DNA of 64,000 nt from Rhizobium sp. 9140 (lineage in GTDB: Bacteria; Pseudomonadota; Alphaproteobacteria; Rhizobiales; Rhizobiaceae), in contig NZ_FJUR01000001.1 of assembly GCF_900067135.1 (NCBI RefSeq), forward strand, positions 1,181,501 through 1,245,500, in the 5' to 3' direction. Below, piece after piece: positions 45,079 to 53,941 of this stretch; the first letter of the stretch is position 1; every line of letters starts with the position of its first letter. The notes under the pieces were generated by a model. It did not search any database, was not told the origin of the DNA, and saw only the letters and a list, made by a program, of their open reading frames with translations. The translations under genes and the position numbers were made by a program.

Positions 45079-45336
45079 CGTATCGTCCTCCAATCCCCAC
45101 CCGAAAGCTGCAGCCTCGGCACGAGGTAACATACGGATGTGTGATATTCCCGTCAATTGGCGTGACACAGACGTGAATGCCGAGGCGATGTCACGCACGG
45201 TCCTTAAGGCAGTAGCGCGAAAGGCTGGTTTTGCGTGCGGCGCAGCATCGTTGCGTTGCAAGATCGTCCTTTCTTGGCTAGGGCTTTAAGGGTCAGTTAA
45301 AAATGACGCATCGATTCAACAAGGATCCATGATTTC

Positions 45337-46785
45337 GTGACGATGGAAGACGATGTAGCCCAAACGTTCGAACTGGCGCCGGTCGCCATGTGGATCGAGG
45401 ATTTCAGCGGCGTCCACGCCTTGTTCGAGACATGGCGTGGGGAGGGCGTCGAGAATATCTCCGCCTTCCTTGCCGAAGATCCCGCGCGTGTCGCAGCCTG
45501 CTCGAGCCGCATCAAGGTGCTCAAGGTCAACAAGCGGACGCTGGACCTGTTCGAGGCGCGCGACCTCGATCATCTGGTCGAAAACCTCGGTCTCGTCTTC
45601 CGAGACGACATGCTGACCAGCCATATCAGCGAACTCTCGCAGCTGTTCGACGGCAAATCCGCCTTCTCCAGCAATGCCATCAATTACACATTGGGCGGCC
45701 GCAGGCTCGACATCCAGCTGAGAGGTAATGTGCTTCCGGGCCACGAAGGAACGCTGGCTCGGGTCCTTCTGACCACGGAGGACGTGACGGCGCGCGAAAC
45801 CGCGGCGCGCGCGGAGCGGGAAAGTCGCCAATATGCGGAAGGGATCTTCGAACACTCCCCGGTCTCGCTCTGGGTGGAAGATTTCAGCCGGATCAAAATC
45901 TTGCTGGACGACGTGCGCCGGCGCGGCATCGTGGACTTCCGCGTGTTCACCGACGTGCATCCCGAGTTCGTAACGCAGTGCATGAGCGAGATCCGGGTGA
46001 TCGACGTCAATCAGGCGACGCTCGATCTTTTCGTTGCGCCCGACCGCCGGACGCTGCTCCATCGGCTCGCCGAGATCTTCCGTGGCAACATGCAGCAGCA
46101 TTTTCGCGAGCAACTGATCGAGCTCTGGAACGGCAACCTGTTTCACCATCGCGAAGTCGTCAACTATGCGCTCGATGGGTCCGAGCGATTCGTGCTGCTG
46201 CAGTTTTCCGTGCTGCCGGGGCACGAGGACGACTGGTCGCTGGTGCAGGTCGCCCTGACCGACATTACCGCCCGCAAGAAGGCAGAAGCCTATCTTGAAT
46301 ATCTCGGCAAGCACGACGTCCTGACGAAACTGCACAACCGTGCCTTCTACATGGAGGAGCTGAACCGGATCGAGCGGAAGTCGCTACGCCCGGTGTCCGT
46401 CGTCATTCTCGATCTCAACGGTCTGAAGGAGGCGAACGATCAGCGCGGCCACGACGCAGGCGATGCGCTGCTGCGGCGTCTGGGCGAGGTGTTGAACGAG
46501 GCGGTAAGCGGTCCCAATCACGCCGCGCGCATCGGCGGCGACGAGTTCGCCTTGCTCATGCCCGGTGCCGACGAGATGGCGGTGGCCGCGATGATCGAGA
46601 GCATCGACGATCTTCTGAAGATCAACAACCAGTTCTATCCCACGGGCACGCTCAGCGTCTCCATGGGCCGCGCAACCAGCTTGGCTGCGGAAAGCATGGA
46701 ATCCCTGGTCAAGCGTGCCGATATCGACATGTACAAGCAGAAGCAGGCCTATTACAGCCGCGCTGCGGCCAATCGGAGGCGCTGA
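45337..46785 (+). CDS. PAS-PAS-GGDEF diguanylate cyclase
   Basis: A 482-residue cytoplasmic signalling protein, no membrane segment. Two similar PAS modules are in tandem: residues about 12-150 (LAPVAMWIEDFSGV ... LPGHEGTLARVLLTTEDVTARE) and about 170-315 (HSPVSLWVEDFSRI ... LPGHEDDWSLVQVALTDITARK). The C-terminal GGDEF domain has the intact motif ARIGGDEFALLMPG and should make cyclic di-GMP; no RxxD inhibitory site is visible before it. The start is GTG 45337 or ATG 45343. Downstream, convergent, is a glycosyltransferase gene, a common c-di-GMP output, though a link is not shown. Confidence 0.87.
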   Translation: MTMEDDVAQTFELAPVAMWIEDFSGVHALFETWRGEGVENISAFLAEDPARVAACSSRIKVLKVNKRTLDLFEARDLDHLVENLGLVFRDDMLTSHISELSQLFDGKSAFSSNAINYTLGGRRLDIQLRGNVLPGHEGTLARVLLTTEDVTARETAARAERESRQYAEGIFEHSPVSLWVEDFSRIKILLDDVRRRGIVDFRVFTDVHPEFVTQCMSEIRVIDVNQATLDLFVAPDRRTLLHRLAEIFRGNMQQHFREQLIELWNGNLFHHREVVNYALDGSERFVLLQFSVLPGHEDDWSLVQVALTDITARKKAEAYLEYLGKHDVLTKLHNRAFYMEELNRIERKSLRPVSVVILDLNGLKEANDQRGHDAGDALLRRLGEVLNEAVSGPNHAARIGGDEFALLMPGADEMAVAAMIESIDDLLKINNQFYPTGTLSVSMGRATSLAAESMESLVKRADIDMYKQKQAYYSRAAANRRR

Positions 46786-46858
46786 GCGGCCGGCTCTCGT
46801 CAACTGTTTTTGCCGCATTGTCCGACGCCGAAGTGAGTCCGCTTCGGCTGGAAATGCT

Positions 46859-48781
46859 CTATGGCACCGTCGGCAGATGCGGCGTCTTATTCCAGACGAA
46901 GGGCTTGCGATAGAGCTCGATGATGGCGGCCCAGGCCGCGGCGGAAATCATCAGCCAGTAGGCCGGTACGGCCCGCCATCGCCCGCCCACCGCCCGCCAT
47001 TCGTCCGCGCTCATCGACTTGCGCCCGAGTTGGATCACGATGGCGTAGCTGCCGATGATGTTGAGGATGTCGAGAAGCATCAGGCAGGAGGCAAGGATCG
47101 TGTCTCCGCTCGAAAGGTCGCCCGCCAGCAGCGTCCAGCCGAGATAGAACAGGAAGGCAAGGGTCAGCGGATGGCTGAGCGCGGACAGGATCATGCCGGC
47201 CACGAGGATCTGCGCGGCTGCGAACGCTTTCCATCCCATCTGTCGACGGAGACGTTCGGGGTCGCGCATCATCACGAGCCATGTCTGCAGCCAGCCCTTG
47301 TACCACCGCGTCCGCTGCGCGAACCAGGCTGCCGTGTCCGTCGGTGCGTCCTCGAGCGTCGGGCGGAGGATCATCTGCGATCGGTAGCCTAGCCGATGGA
47401 GCCGCATGCCGAGATCCGCGTCCTCCGTCGTATTGAAGGGGTCCCAGCCCCCGACGGCCTTCAGAACATCCACACGAAAATGGTTCGAGGTGCCGCCAAG
47501 CGGAAGTGGCAGGCCGACAGAGGACAAGAAGGGCAGGAGCCCGCGAAACAGCGCGGCATATTCGAGCGCGAACATCGCGCTGAGCCAGCCCGCTTTGGCA
47601 TTCGTGACGACCAAAGGCGACTGAAGGCACGCAACGTGTGGATCCGCGGCAAGAAAAACGGCATGAGCCTCCCGCAACTGCCCCGGGTGCGGCCGGTCCT
47701 CCGCGTCGTAGATGGTGAGAAATGCGCCGCGCGCACCGGGCAGGGCATAGCTCAGCGCTTTCGGCTTCGTGCGCGGCGCAGCTGCGGGAACACGCACGAT
47801 CTCGTATTCGGAGGATAGCGACAGGGCTTCCAGCGCCGCGAGCGTTTCGCCATCGTCTGCCTCGCAGATCAGCTTGATGTCGAGGCGCGACCGGGGCCAG
47901 TCGAGACGGTCGAGGGCTCCGACCAGTTGCGCCACGACCTCCGTTTCGCGGTAGAGGGCGACGAAGATCGAGTAGACCGGAAGAGGCCCGGTCTGCTGCG
48001 CCTCAAGCCCCTCGCCGGATGGCAGCTTCGTCACGGCTTTCTTCACATGGAGGAGAGCCCGCGCACGCAGGAAAAGCTGGCAGAAATAGAGGCTGGTCAA
48101 CAGAAGATGCGTGACCAGAAGCCAGACGAGAGGCGCGAGAAAGGCGGAGAAAACGAAAATCGAAAGCCCGAGCCCGGCATAGAATCCCTGCTTGCCCCAG
48201 AAGACGATGCGGGCACTGTGCAGCGGCGCTGCCTCGAAGAGAAGGCTGACCGTGTCGCGGACGCGCCGCTCCCGGCCCGCCGTCCAGGCAGCCATCCGCA
48301 CCGCACGCGGCGTTGAGACGGCCAGGATCCCGACCAGCGCCGGTCGTCGATCGAGCGTCAGTGCGAGGTCGCGGATCTGGCTGAGTTTTGGCACGATGAC
48401 GGTGATCGCCGGACGGCTGGAATGGTAGAGGCGCAGCATGTCCGGCAAGACAAGCTGCGCATCCAGCGTCTCGGCATCATGAACCTGATCCGCATCGATC
48501 TCCGCCATGAAGGGTAGCCCCAGCAGATCCGCCAGCGCCTCGAAGTACAGCGTATCGACGATCTCGCCGGAGGCCAGAAGCTCTTCCTCGGCTGATGTCC
48601 CGTTCTCCTGTGCCCGCAGCATCATCCGGGCGATCGTCGGCTTACCGATCCCGAGCTTGAGAAGCAGGCGTCCTTCGCGCAACAGATCGACCGAAAAAGC
48701 GGGTAGAGGCGTGTTTTCCGAAACGGCACGCGCTCTTCGAGTAGCCATTCCCGGCAGCGACGGATAGTCTAGGAGACGCAT
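46859..48781 (-). CDS. Membrane family 2 glycosyltransferase (XagB-like)
   Basis: A 640-residue processive-type glycosyltransferase. An N-terminal cytoplasmic domain like the type II secretion GspE N-terminal domain (LLKLGIGKPTIARMMLRAQE, about residues 40-60) precedes paired membrane helices (about 200-245) and the GT2 domain with YDAEDRPHPGQL (DxD-type), NTTEDADLGMRL and QRTRWYKGWLQT, followed by about four C-terminal helices. Such proteins polymerise and export surface polysaccharide. ATG 48781 has GAGG upstream; a longer in-frame start overlaps the divergent gene's promoter. The sugar is unknown. Confidence 0.83.
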   Translation of the reverse strand: MRLLDYPSLPGMATRRARAVSENTPLPAFSVDLLREGRLLLKLGIGKPTIARMMLRAQENGTSAEEELLASGEIVDTLYFEALADLLGLPFMAEIDADQVHDAETLDAQLVLPDMLRLYHSSRPAITVIVPKLSQIRDLALTLDRRPALVGILAVSTPRAVRMAAWTAGRERRVRDTVSLLFEAAPLHSARIVFWGKQGFYAGLGLSIFVFSAFLAPLVWLLVTHLLLTSLYFCQLFLRARALLHVKKAVTKLPSGEGLEAQQTGPLPVYSIFVALYRETEVVAQLVGALDRLDWPRSRLDIKLICEADDGETLAALEALSLSSEYEIVRVPAAAPRTKPKALSYALPGARGAFLTIYDAEDRPHPGQLREAHAVFLAADPHVACLQSPLVVTNAKAGWLSAMFALEYAALFRGLLPFLSSVGLPLPLGGTSNHFRVDVLKAVGGWDPFNTTEDADLGMRLHRLGYRSQMILRPTLEDAPTDTAAWFAQRTRWYKGWLQTWLVMMRDPERLRRQMGWKAFAAAQILVAGMILSALSHPLTLAFLFYLGWTLLAGDLSSGDTILASCLMLLDILNIIGSYAIVIQLGRKSMSADEWRAVGGRWRAVPAYWLMISAAAWAAIIELYRKPFVWNKTPHLPTVP

Positions 48782-48834
48782 GAACACCTCGTCGCAGACA
48801 GCGTCGGCCCTTGACGACCTGAAGCCGGAATTTG

Positions 48835-49713
48835 ATGAGAATGATACGGATTTTCTCAATTCAACCGATCATTAGGATAATCTTAATCATCTTTGTGACG
48901 GCTTGGATAGGGGGTATTGCAGTGCACGCGGCAGAGCCCATGCGCGAGCTGCCTTTGTCCTTCGACGCCCGCGAGCGGATTGCAAAGCCGGATCTCAGCG
49001 GGCTTGCACGCTTGCGGTTCCTGACCACCGTCGATTTCCCGCCGTTCAACTTTATCGATCAATCGCAGAAGCTGTCCGGTTTCCACATCGATCTCGCCCG
49101 CGAGATCTGCCGGGTTTTGGAGATTGAGGCGAAGTGCCAGATTCAGGCCGTGACCTTCGAGGAACTGCAGCCGGCACTGGAGGAGGGGCAGGGCGAGGCT
49201 GTTCTTGCGGGCGTTGACATGACGGGCGAACTTCGCCAGCGCTTCGCCTTCACGCGGCCCTTCCTGCGTCTCCCCGCCCGCTTTGCCGCCCGGACATCAC
49301 CCAGCGCGGCAGGCAAAGTCGAACTGTCGGCAATTCTCGCAAAGCCGGTCGGGGTCGTCGCGGGCACGACGCATGAGGCCATGTTCAAGGCGTTCTTTCC
49401 GGCAGCCACTGCGCAGGCCTTTCCCGATCGGGCGGCCATGCTGCAGGCACTGAAGGCGGGCACGGTGAATGCGGTCTTCTCGGACGGCATGCAGCTGTCC
49501 TTCTGGGCAGCTTCTGCCGATGCGGCAGCTTGCTGCACGCTCGTCGGAGGCGCTTACGTCTCCGAGCACTTCCTCGGCGAAGGCCTGGCGATCATGAACC
49601 GGAAGGGCGATCCGGCCCTGACGCAGGCGCTGGATCACGCGCTTCTGGAGCTAGCCCGCAGCGGCCGCCTCAACGAAATCTACCTGCGGTATTTCCCGAC
49701 CGGTATCTACTGA
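48835..49713 (+). CDS. Amino-acid-type ABC solute-binding protein (SBP family 3)
   Basis: A 292-residue protein with an unusually Ile-rich membrane-entry segment (IRIFSIQPIIRIILIIFVTAWIG in parts) ending AVHA-AEP as a signal peptide. The family 3 core is RFLTTVDFPPFNFIDQSQKLSGFHIDLAREICRVL (parts VDFPPFNFID and GFHIDLARE) and VNAVFSDGMQLSFW. No permease or ATPase gene is adjacent, so it is an orphan receptor for an amino acid or similar ligand. It is divergent from the glycosyltransferase with a 53-bp gap. Confidence 0.85.
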   Translation: MRMIRIFSIQPIIRIILIIFVTAWIGGIAVHAAEPMRELPLSFDARERIAKPDLSGLARLRFLTTVDFPPFNFIDQSQKLSGFHIDLAREICRVLEIEAKCQIQAVTFEELQPALEEGQGEAVLAGVDMTGELRQRFAFTRPFLRLPARFAARTSPSAAGKVELSAILAKPVGVVAGTTHEAMFKAFFPAATAQAFPDRAAMLQALKAGTVNAVFSDGMQLSFWAASADAAACCTLVGGAYVSEHFLGEGLAIMNRKGDPALTQALDHALLELARSGRLNEIYLRYFPTGIY

Positions 49714-49746
49714 TCGCGTTTTCGGGCGTCCGTTTAGAGTTTGTCA

Positions 49747-49771
49747 GGGATAAGTGGAATCCGGTTATCCC
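49747..49771. terminator. Hairpin between convergent SBP and TerB genes
   Basis: GGGATAA / TTATCCC 7-bp stem with an 11-base loop, 34 bp after the SBP stop. No T-run. Confidence 0.35.
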
Positions 49772-49834
49772 GAAGAGACAAACGATGACAAGGGAATCTA
49801 GGGGCTGGCTGGTTCAGAATGAACCTGGCGGACT

Positions 49835-50245
49835 CTAGAACCGCATGCGGGCCTGCGCGCCGCGCTCGATGGCGGCGCAGACGAGCTTGTCGAGGCCGAG
49901 ACGATCGCGCAGCAACGCGAGGAGCCGCAGCTCTTCGGTGCGGACAGTGAGATCGACCGCCGCGATATCGACGGCCAGCGCATAGGCCGTCTCGAACAGC
50001 CGCGGCGGCAGGGCTTCCCGCACCAGTTCCAGCAGAATATCCAGCCCCTCGGGTGCCGACAGCAGGGTCGCGCAGCGCTGTGCCACCGGTACAAGGTCGT
50101 CTGCCTCGAAGTCGTCGAAGACGGGCAGGATGCGGGAGAGCTTGCCGATTCGCTCCAGCTCCTCGTCGCTCATGGCGCTGTCCACCGCGGACATCATGAC
50201 CATGACGTGGATCAGGGCTTCCTGGTGGGTCAAAGTTTGGGACAT
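49835..50245 (-). CDS. TerB-family protein
   Basis: A 136-residue all-helical protein of the tellurite-resistance TerB superfamily. The metal-binding helix pairs are HVMVMMSAVDSAMSDEELERIG (parts MSAVDSAMSDEEL) and YALAVDIAAVDLTVRTEELRLL (parts AAVDLTVRTEEL), each with the D-x3-6-EE pattern. ATG 50245 follows GGAGATCGC. The other ter genes are absent nearby, so tellurite resistance should not be assumed. Confidence 0.82.
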   Translation of the reverse strand: MSQTLTHQEALIHVMVMMSAVDSAMSDEELERIGKLSRILPVFDDFEADDLVPVAQRCATLLSAPEGLDILLELVREALPPRLFETAYALAVDIAAVDLTVRTEELRLLALLRDRLGLDKLVCAAIERGAQARMRF

Positions 50246-50363
50246 GCGATCTCCGGGGTTCATCCGCCCCGCACGTATAGTCGCTGAAGGCCTGTTGCAA
50301 GACATCCGCGGGAGACGCCGAGCCTTTGGAAGGCCTACCGCAGGCGTCACCTCGTTCGAGACA

Positions 50364-51116
50364 TCAAGGCGCAAGACCTTGAGGCGGCGGGGAAGGCTCG
50401 GTGCCGACGCGGTAGAAACCCTTTGCCGTGGTCTTCGCGGATGCAACGGCTGCCGTCAACGCGGTATCGTTTCCGTCCACCTCGGCCCAGCCATTGCGGG
50501 CAAGCCATAGGGCGGGATCATCGGTGCCCACCGTGCAGCGCGCCGTCACCGTTCCGCTCCATCCGCCTTTCGGCGTCTGGCAGGTGAAGGCCCGGGCGCG
50601 AATGAAATTGCGGAAGGCGGTGCGGGCAACGGTGCCGCACGGCCAGTCACCCGTCGTCGCCGGGCAGATCCGGTCGGCCGACTGCGGCTTGACGCCCGCG
50701 ATCTGGATCGTTCGTCCCTCGAACTGGACAAGACCGGCCGATAGAGCAACGGGATGCCGGAGAATGGTCTCCTCCAGCGTCGCCGGATCGACCGGCGCCT
50801 CGCTTGGCGGCGCCAGGAATTCCGAGTCCACCGCCGGCGGCTCGGGAACGGGAACTGGCGTCATGTCACCCTCCGGCTCCTGCACGTCGGGAGAAAACGG
50901 CATCGTCTCCATGCCGGGATCGGTGGGGACATCATGACTGACAGCAGGATCTTCGCCGATCGTCGGGACATCGCTGAGATCGGGCGTCTCCAGCGTCATC
51001 TCCGGTGCGGCCGTGCTCTCCGCACCCGTGATCGCCGACTTGCCCGCCATCAGCAGACCGAGGGTCAGGACGACGCAGAGCGTGGGGCCGCCAATATGAA
51101 GCAGGGAGCGTTGCAT
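50364..51116 (-). CDS. Membrane-anchored thermonuclease-like (SNase-fold) protein
   Basis: A 250-residue protein: one N-terminal hydrophobic segment (LLHIGGPTLCVVLTLGLLMA, about residues 5-24), an acidic Pro-rich linker to about residue 120, and a C-terminal domain of about 110 residues like the staphylococcal-nuclease fold (FEGRTIQIAGVKPQ, GTVARTAFRNFIR, WLARNGWAEVDG). The catalytic Arg/Glu set of true nucleases is not clearly complete, so activity is doubtful. It starts 13 bp after the stop of the S24 repressor gene, probably in one operon. Confidence 0.72.
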   Translation of the reverse strand: MQRSLLHIGGPTLCVVLTLGLLMAGKSAITGAESTAAPEMTLETPDLSDVPTIGEDPAVSHDVPTDPGMETMPFSPDVQEPEGDMTPVPVPEPPAVDSEFLAPPSEAPVDPATLEETILRHPVALSAGLVQFEGRTIQIAGVKPQSADRICPATTGDWPCGTVARTAFRNFIRARAFTCQTPKGGWSGTVTARCTVGTDDPALWLARNGWAEVDGNDTALTAAVASAKTTAKGFYRVGTEPSPPPQGLAP

Positions 51117-51129
51117 GAGGAAAACGGTC

Positions 51130-51789
51130 CTACTGGCTCGCCCAGATGATCCGGGCAATCCACTCCACCTCGGAAAGGTCGAAGCTGCGGTTCGGATGTT
51201 CGGGATTGAGGGAGTGAAGATCGATGCCGCGCGCACTTTGCCGCATCAGCACCTTGGCCATAACCTCGCCTTCGGTGGTCTTGACGACGACACGGTCTCC
51301 GCGGCGAACCTGCGCGCCCGGCTCCACGATCAGCACATCGCCATCCCGGTAGAGCGGCTGCATGCTGTCGCCCTGGATTTCCAGCGCGTAGACCCCCGTT
51401 TTCGTGTCGGCAGCGGGAAAATCGACCACATCCCAGCCTTGGCCCGCGGGAAAGCCGCCGTCGTCAAAAAAGCCGCCGGCGCCCGCCTGTGCAAAGCCGA
51501 GGAGCGGAATGGCACTGGACGGAGCCAGCGTTTCCACGCTGTCGTAGCCCTTGCCGCCGTCCGGCCGCAGGAATTCCATGAACTGCCCGATGGTCGAGCC
51601 TGTCGCATCAAGAACCTTGGCGATGGATTCCGTGGATGGCCAGCGCTCACGCCCATCGGCGGACTGGCGCTTGGATTTGTTGAACGACGTCGGATCGAGG
51701 CCGGCACGCCGGGCAAGTCCCGACGGCGACATCTGGTGCCGCTCCGCCAAGGCGTCTATCGCATGCCAGATACGCTCATGTGACAGCAT
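51130..51789 (-). CDS. S24/LexA-like peptidase-type transcriptional repressor
   Basis: A 219-residue protein with an XRE-type HTH at about residues 17-45 (ALAERHQMSPSGLARRAGLD) and a C-terminal S24 domain: catalytic Ser in LEIQGDSMQPLYRDGD (about 140) and Lys in GEVMAKVLMR (about 178), with a possible Ala-Gly cleavage region QAGAGG. It resembles phage CI and non-LexA S24 regulators found widely in rhizobial chromosomes. It is not LexA itself, which has a different N-terminal domain. Its targets may include its own operon. Confidence 0.85.
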   Translation of the reverse strand: MLSHERIWHAIDALAERHQMSPSGLARRAGLDPTSFNKSKRQSADGRERWPSTESIAKVLDATGSTIGQFMEFLRPDGGKGYDSVETLAPSSAIPLLGFAQAGAGGFFDDGGFPAGQGWDVVDFPAADTKTGVYALEIQGDSMQPLYRDGDVLIVEPGAQVRRGDRVVVKTTEGEVMAKVLMRQSARGIDLHSLNPEHPNRSFDLSEVEWIARIIWASQ

Positions 51790-52044
51790 CGTCCCGGGGT
51801 CCTGGTAATCTTGGTGTCCTGGTCAAGGTGTCCGGATGACATGTCCGGGGAAGCGGAACCTCTCCTCTATCCGGCAGCAGACTAGCCAAAAAACAGCATC
51901 AAGTAAAGAATACGAGGAAAATAATCCTTGTGCGTCCACGCGCAGCGCTTTTGTTGAAATGCGTCTGCCGGCACCTATACTTGCATTTCCCGACGACGTC
52001 AGGCCGACCCAGTCGCATTCCAGCATCCAGACGAGCGAGGCGCC

Positions 52045-53139
52045 GTGCTCTCCACCCTCATCCGCTCAGAGCGGCTCATCCTCGTTGCCATTGCGGCCGG
52101 TATCGCCGGTTTTTCCGCAGAGCACACGCTGATCGGCATGGGGCAGGTAGCGTCGCTCGCCGGTGCCGTTTTCCTCATCGCCGCCATCATTCTCGCCTCC
52201 ATGCGGGTGGCGCACCATGCGGAAATCCTCGCGACCAAGGTCGGCGATCCCTACGGCACGATGATCCTGACGCTGTCGGCCGTGCTGGTCGAGGTGGTCA
52301 TTCTCGCCATCATGATGAGTTCGCCGGAGAGTTCGCCGACGCTGGTACGCGACACGATCTATTCCGCCGTCATGCTCGATATCAACGGCATTCTCGGCAT
52401 CGCAGCGCTTCTCGGAGGCCTGAAGCACGGCGAACAGCCTTATAACGATGATTCAAGCCGCACCTATTGCGTCATGATCCTGACGGCCATGAGCATTTCC
52501 ATGATCGTGCCGGAATTCATTCCGCAGGCGAAGTGGCACTTCTACTCCGGCTTCACCATCGTCGCCATGATCATGCTCTACGCAGTGTTCCTGCGCATGC
52601 AGGTTGGTGCACACAGCTATTTCTTCAGCTACAGCTATCCGAAGACGCGCCGCGAAAGTGCTGGCGGCCACGTCGAGGAGCCCCAGAGCACGACGCTCTC
52701 GATCGGCGTTCTGGTTTTCGGCATCGTCGTCATCGGCGTTCTCGCGGAAATCATGTCGACGCTGCTCAATACGGGCCTGGACGGAACCGGCGCGCCGCCG
52801 GTTCTCGCCGCCATCGTGGTCGCTGCCATTTCGGCTGCGCCCGAGATCATGACGGCCATGCGCTCGGCGCTTGCCAATCATATGCAATCGGTGGTCAATA
52901 TCGCTCTGGGTGCCTCGCTGTCGACGGTCATCCTCACGGTGCCCGTCATGGAGGCCATTGCGCTTTACACCGGCCAGCCGTTCATCATGGCGATGACGCC
53001 GGTGCAGACGGTCATGATCACGATCACGCTGATCGTCGCCGCCATCAACCTCAACGACGGCGAGACCAACGCCATCGAAGGCATGACGCATTTCGTGCTG
53101 TTCGCCACCTTCATCATGCTGTCCTGCCTCGGGCTCTAG
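52045..53139 (+). CDS. Calcium/sodium:proton antiporter (ChaA-like, CaCA family)
   Basis: A 364-residue membrane protein with about eleven hydrophobic segments and the two inverted CaCA repeats: GDPYGTMILTLSAVLVEVVI (about residue 69) and AISAAPEIMTAMRSALANHM (about 260), each with the acidic transport residue. It exports Ca2+ or Na+ in exchange for protons. GTG 52045 has GCGAGG upstream. The 255-bp gap before it, shared with the divergent S24 repressor, is AT-rich near 51890-51930 and holds no gene. Confidence 0.88.
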   Translation: MLSTLIRSERLILVAIAAGIAGFSAEHTLIGMGQVASLAGAVFLIAAIILASMRVAHHAEILATKVGDPYGTMILTLSAVLVEVVILAIMMSSPESSPTLVRDTIYSAVMLDINGILGIAALLGGLKHGEQPYNDDSSRTYCVMILTAMSISMIVPEFIPQAKWHFYSGFTIVAMIMLYAVFLRMQVGAHSYFFSYSYPKTRRESAGGHVEEPQSTTLSIGVLVFGIVVIGVLAEIMSTLLNTGLDGTGAPPVLAAIVVAAISAAPEIMTAMRSALANHMQSVVNIALGASLSTVILTVPVMEAIALYTGQPFIMAMTPVQTVMITITLIVAAINLNDGETNAIEGMTHFVLFATFIMLSCLGL

Positions 53140-53232
53140 AGAAATTCCAGCAAAAGTGCGCAGCGGTTTTGCGTCCGGAATTGCGTTAAAACAATGAGAT
53201 AGAGCGTTTCCGCGATTCGCGGAAACGCTCTA
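53140..53232. repeat. Rhizobial intergenic palindromic repeat element
   Basis: Two hairpins in tandem. The first (53144-53183) has AATTCC / GGAATT outside GCAAAA / TTTTGC. The second is a perfect 15-bp stem TAGAGCGTTTCCGCG / CGCGGAAACGCTCTA around ATT (53200-53232). From memory this pair of palindromes is a dispersed repeat in many Rhizobiaceae intergenic regions. Its last bases form the mntR stop codon. Confidence 0.7.
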
Positions 53233-53679
53233 GGACCTGTCGGCAATCAGACGGCGGAAGGCGGCGAGCGTCTCGTCGCTGACATGGTGCTCGATGCCTT
53301 CGGCATCGATGCGGGCGGTCTCCGGGCTGACGCCGAGACAACGCAAAAACTGCTCTACGGTCTGGTGACGCTCGCGGCTTTCGGCTGCCATCTTCTGCCC
53401 GGCCTCCGTCAGGAATACGCCGCGATAGGGCTTGCGCGAGACGAGGCCATCGGCCGCGAGCCGTGCCAGCATCTTGGCGACGGTCGGCTGCGCCACGCCC
53501 AGACGGGCGGCGATATCGACCTGGCGCGCCTCGTTGCCGTCATCGATCAGGTCGACGATGAGTTCGACATAGTCCTCGATCAGAGCGCCGCGCCGCGCTT
53601 CCCGTGTCTGGCGAAAGCCCTCGGAGTGAATGTCGGCGTCCGGAAGAGGATCCGCGCGGGGAATGGTTCGACGCGCCAC
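53230..53679 (-). CDS. mntR: Manganese-responsive regulator MntR (DtxR family)
   Basis: A 149-residue DtxR-type metalloregulator. [26 protein letters not shown] with the family's [10 protein letters not shown] before it and [13 protein letters not shown] plus HQTVEQFL (metal-ligand region) after it; [12 protein letters not shown] contains the E-x2-HH ligands. It should repress mntH when Mn(II) is ample. The start is uncertain: GTG 53679 has AAGGATC upstream; ATGs at 53724 and 53745 are in frame. The stop codon lies in a repeat element. Confidence 0.83.
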   Translation of the reverse strand: MARRTIPRADPLPDADIHSEGFRQTREARRGALIEDYVELIVDLIDDGNEARQVDIAARLGVAQPTVAKMLARLAADGLVSRKPYRGVFLTEAGQKMAAESRERHQTVEQFLRCLGVSPETARIDAEGIEHHVSDETLAAFRRLIADRS

Positions 53680-53869
53680 GTATTGCTGATCCTTCCAGTT
53701 CGCATGCCCGAATGAGCATGGCATCGGGGTTTGCGTGTCTAGCATGCGCGCCGGATTTGCCGAATGGCTTTATCCGCTCGTTTACCGCCACAATTCGGGC
53801 ACCGCCACAATGCGTGCATCGCTACAATGACACCGCACTGCAGAAAAAAGCAAGATCGATGAAATATAG

Positions 53870-53883
53870 CATATTGCATAATG
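53870..53883. promoter_or_regulatory. Candidate MntR operator upstream of mntH
   Basis: CATATTGCATAATG is an imperfect palindrome (10 of 14 symmetric positions) in an AT-rich patch 59 bp before the mntH start, in the 262-bp divergent gap with mntR. Binding is inferred from position. Confidence 0.35.
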
Positions 53884-53941
53884 TTGGGGCCTGCCCTAAT
53901 TTTCTGACCTTGACGCCTTTCCGCATCCGGAGACTGCCCCA

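Noticed and set aside
49835..50245. Tellurite-resistance operon
   Set aside because: Only a lone TerB-domain protein is present; no TerC, TerD, TerZ or TehB genes nearby.
51130..51789. Prophage immunity region based on the S24 repressor
   Set aside because: No integrase, Cro, terminase, capsid or lysis genes lie within reach; flanking genes are ordinary chromosomal ones.
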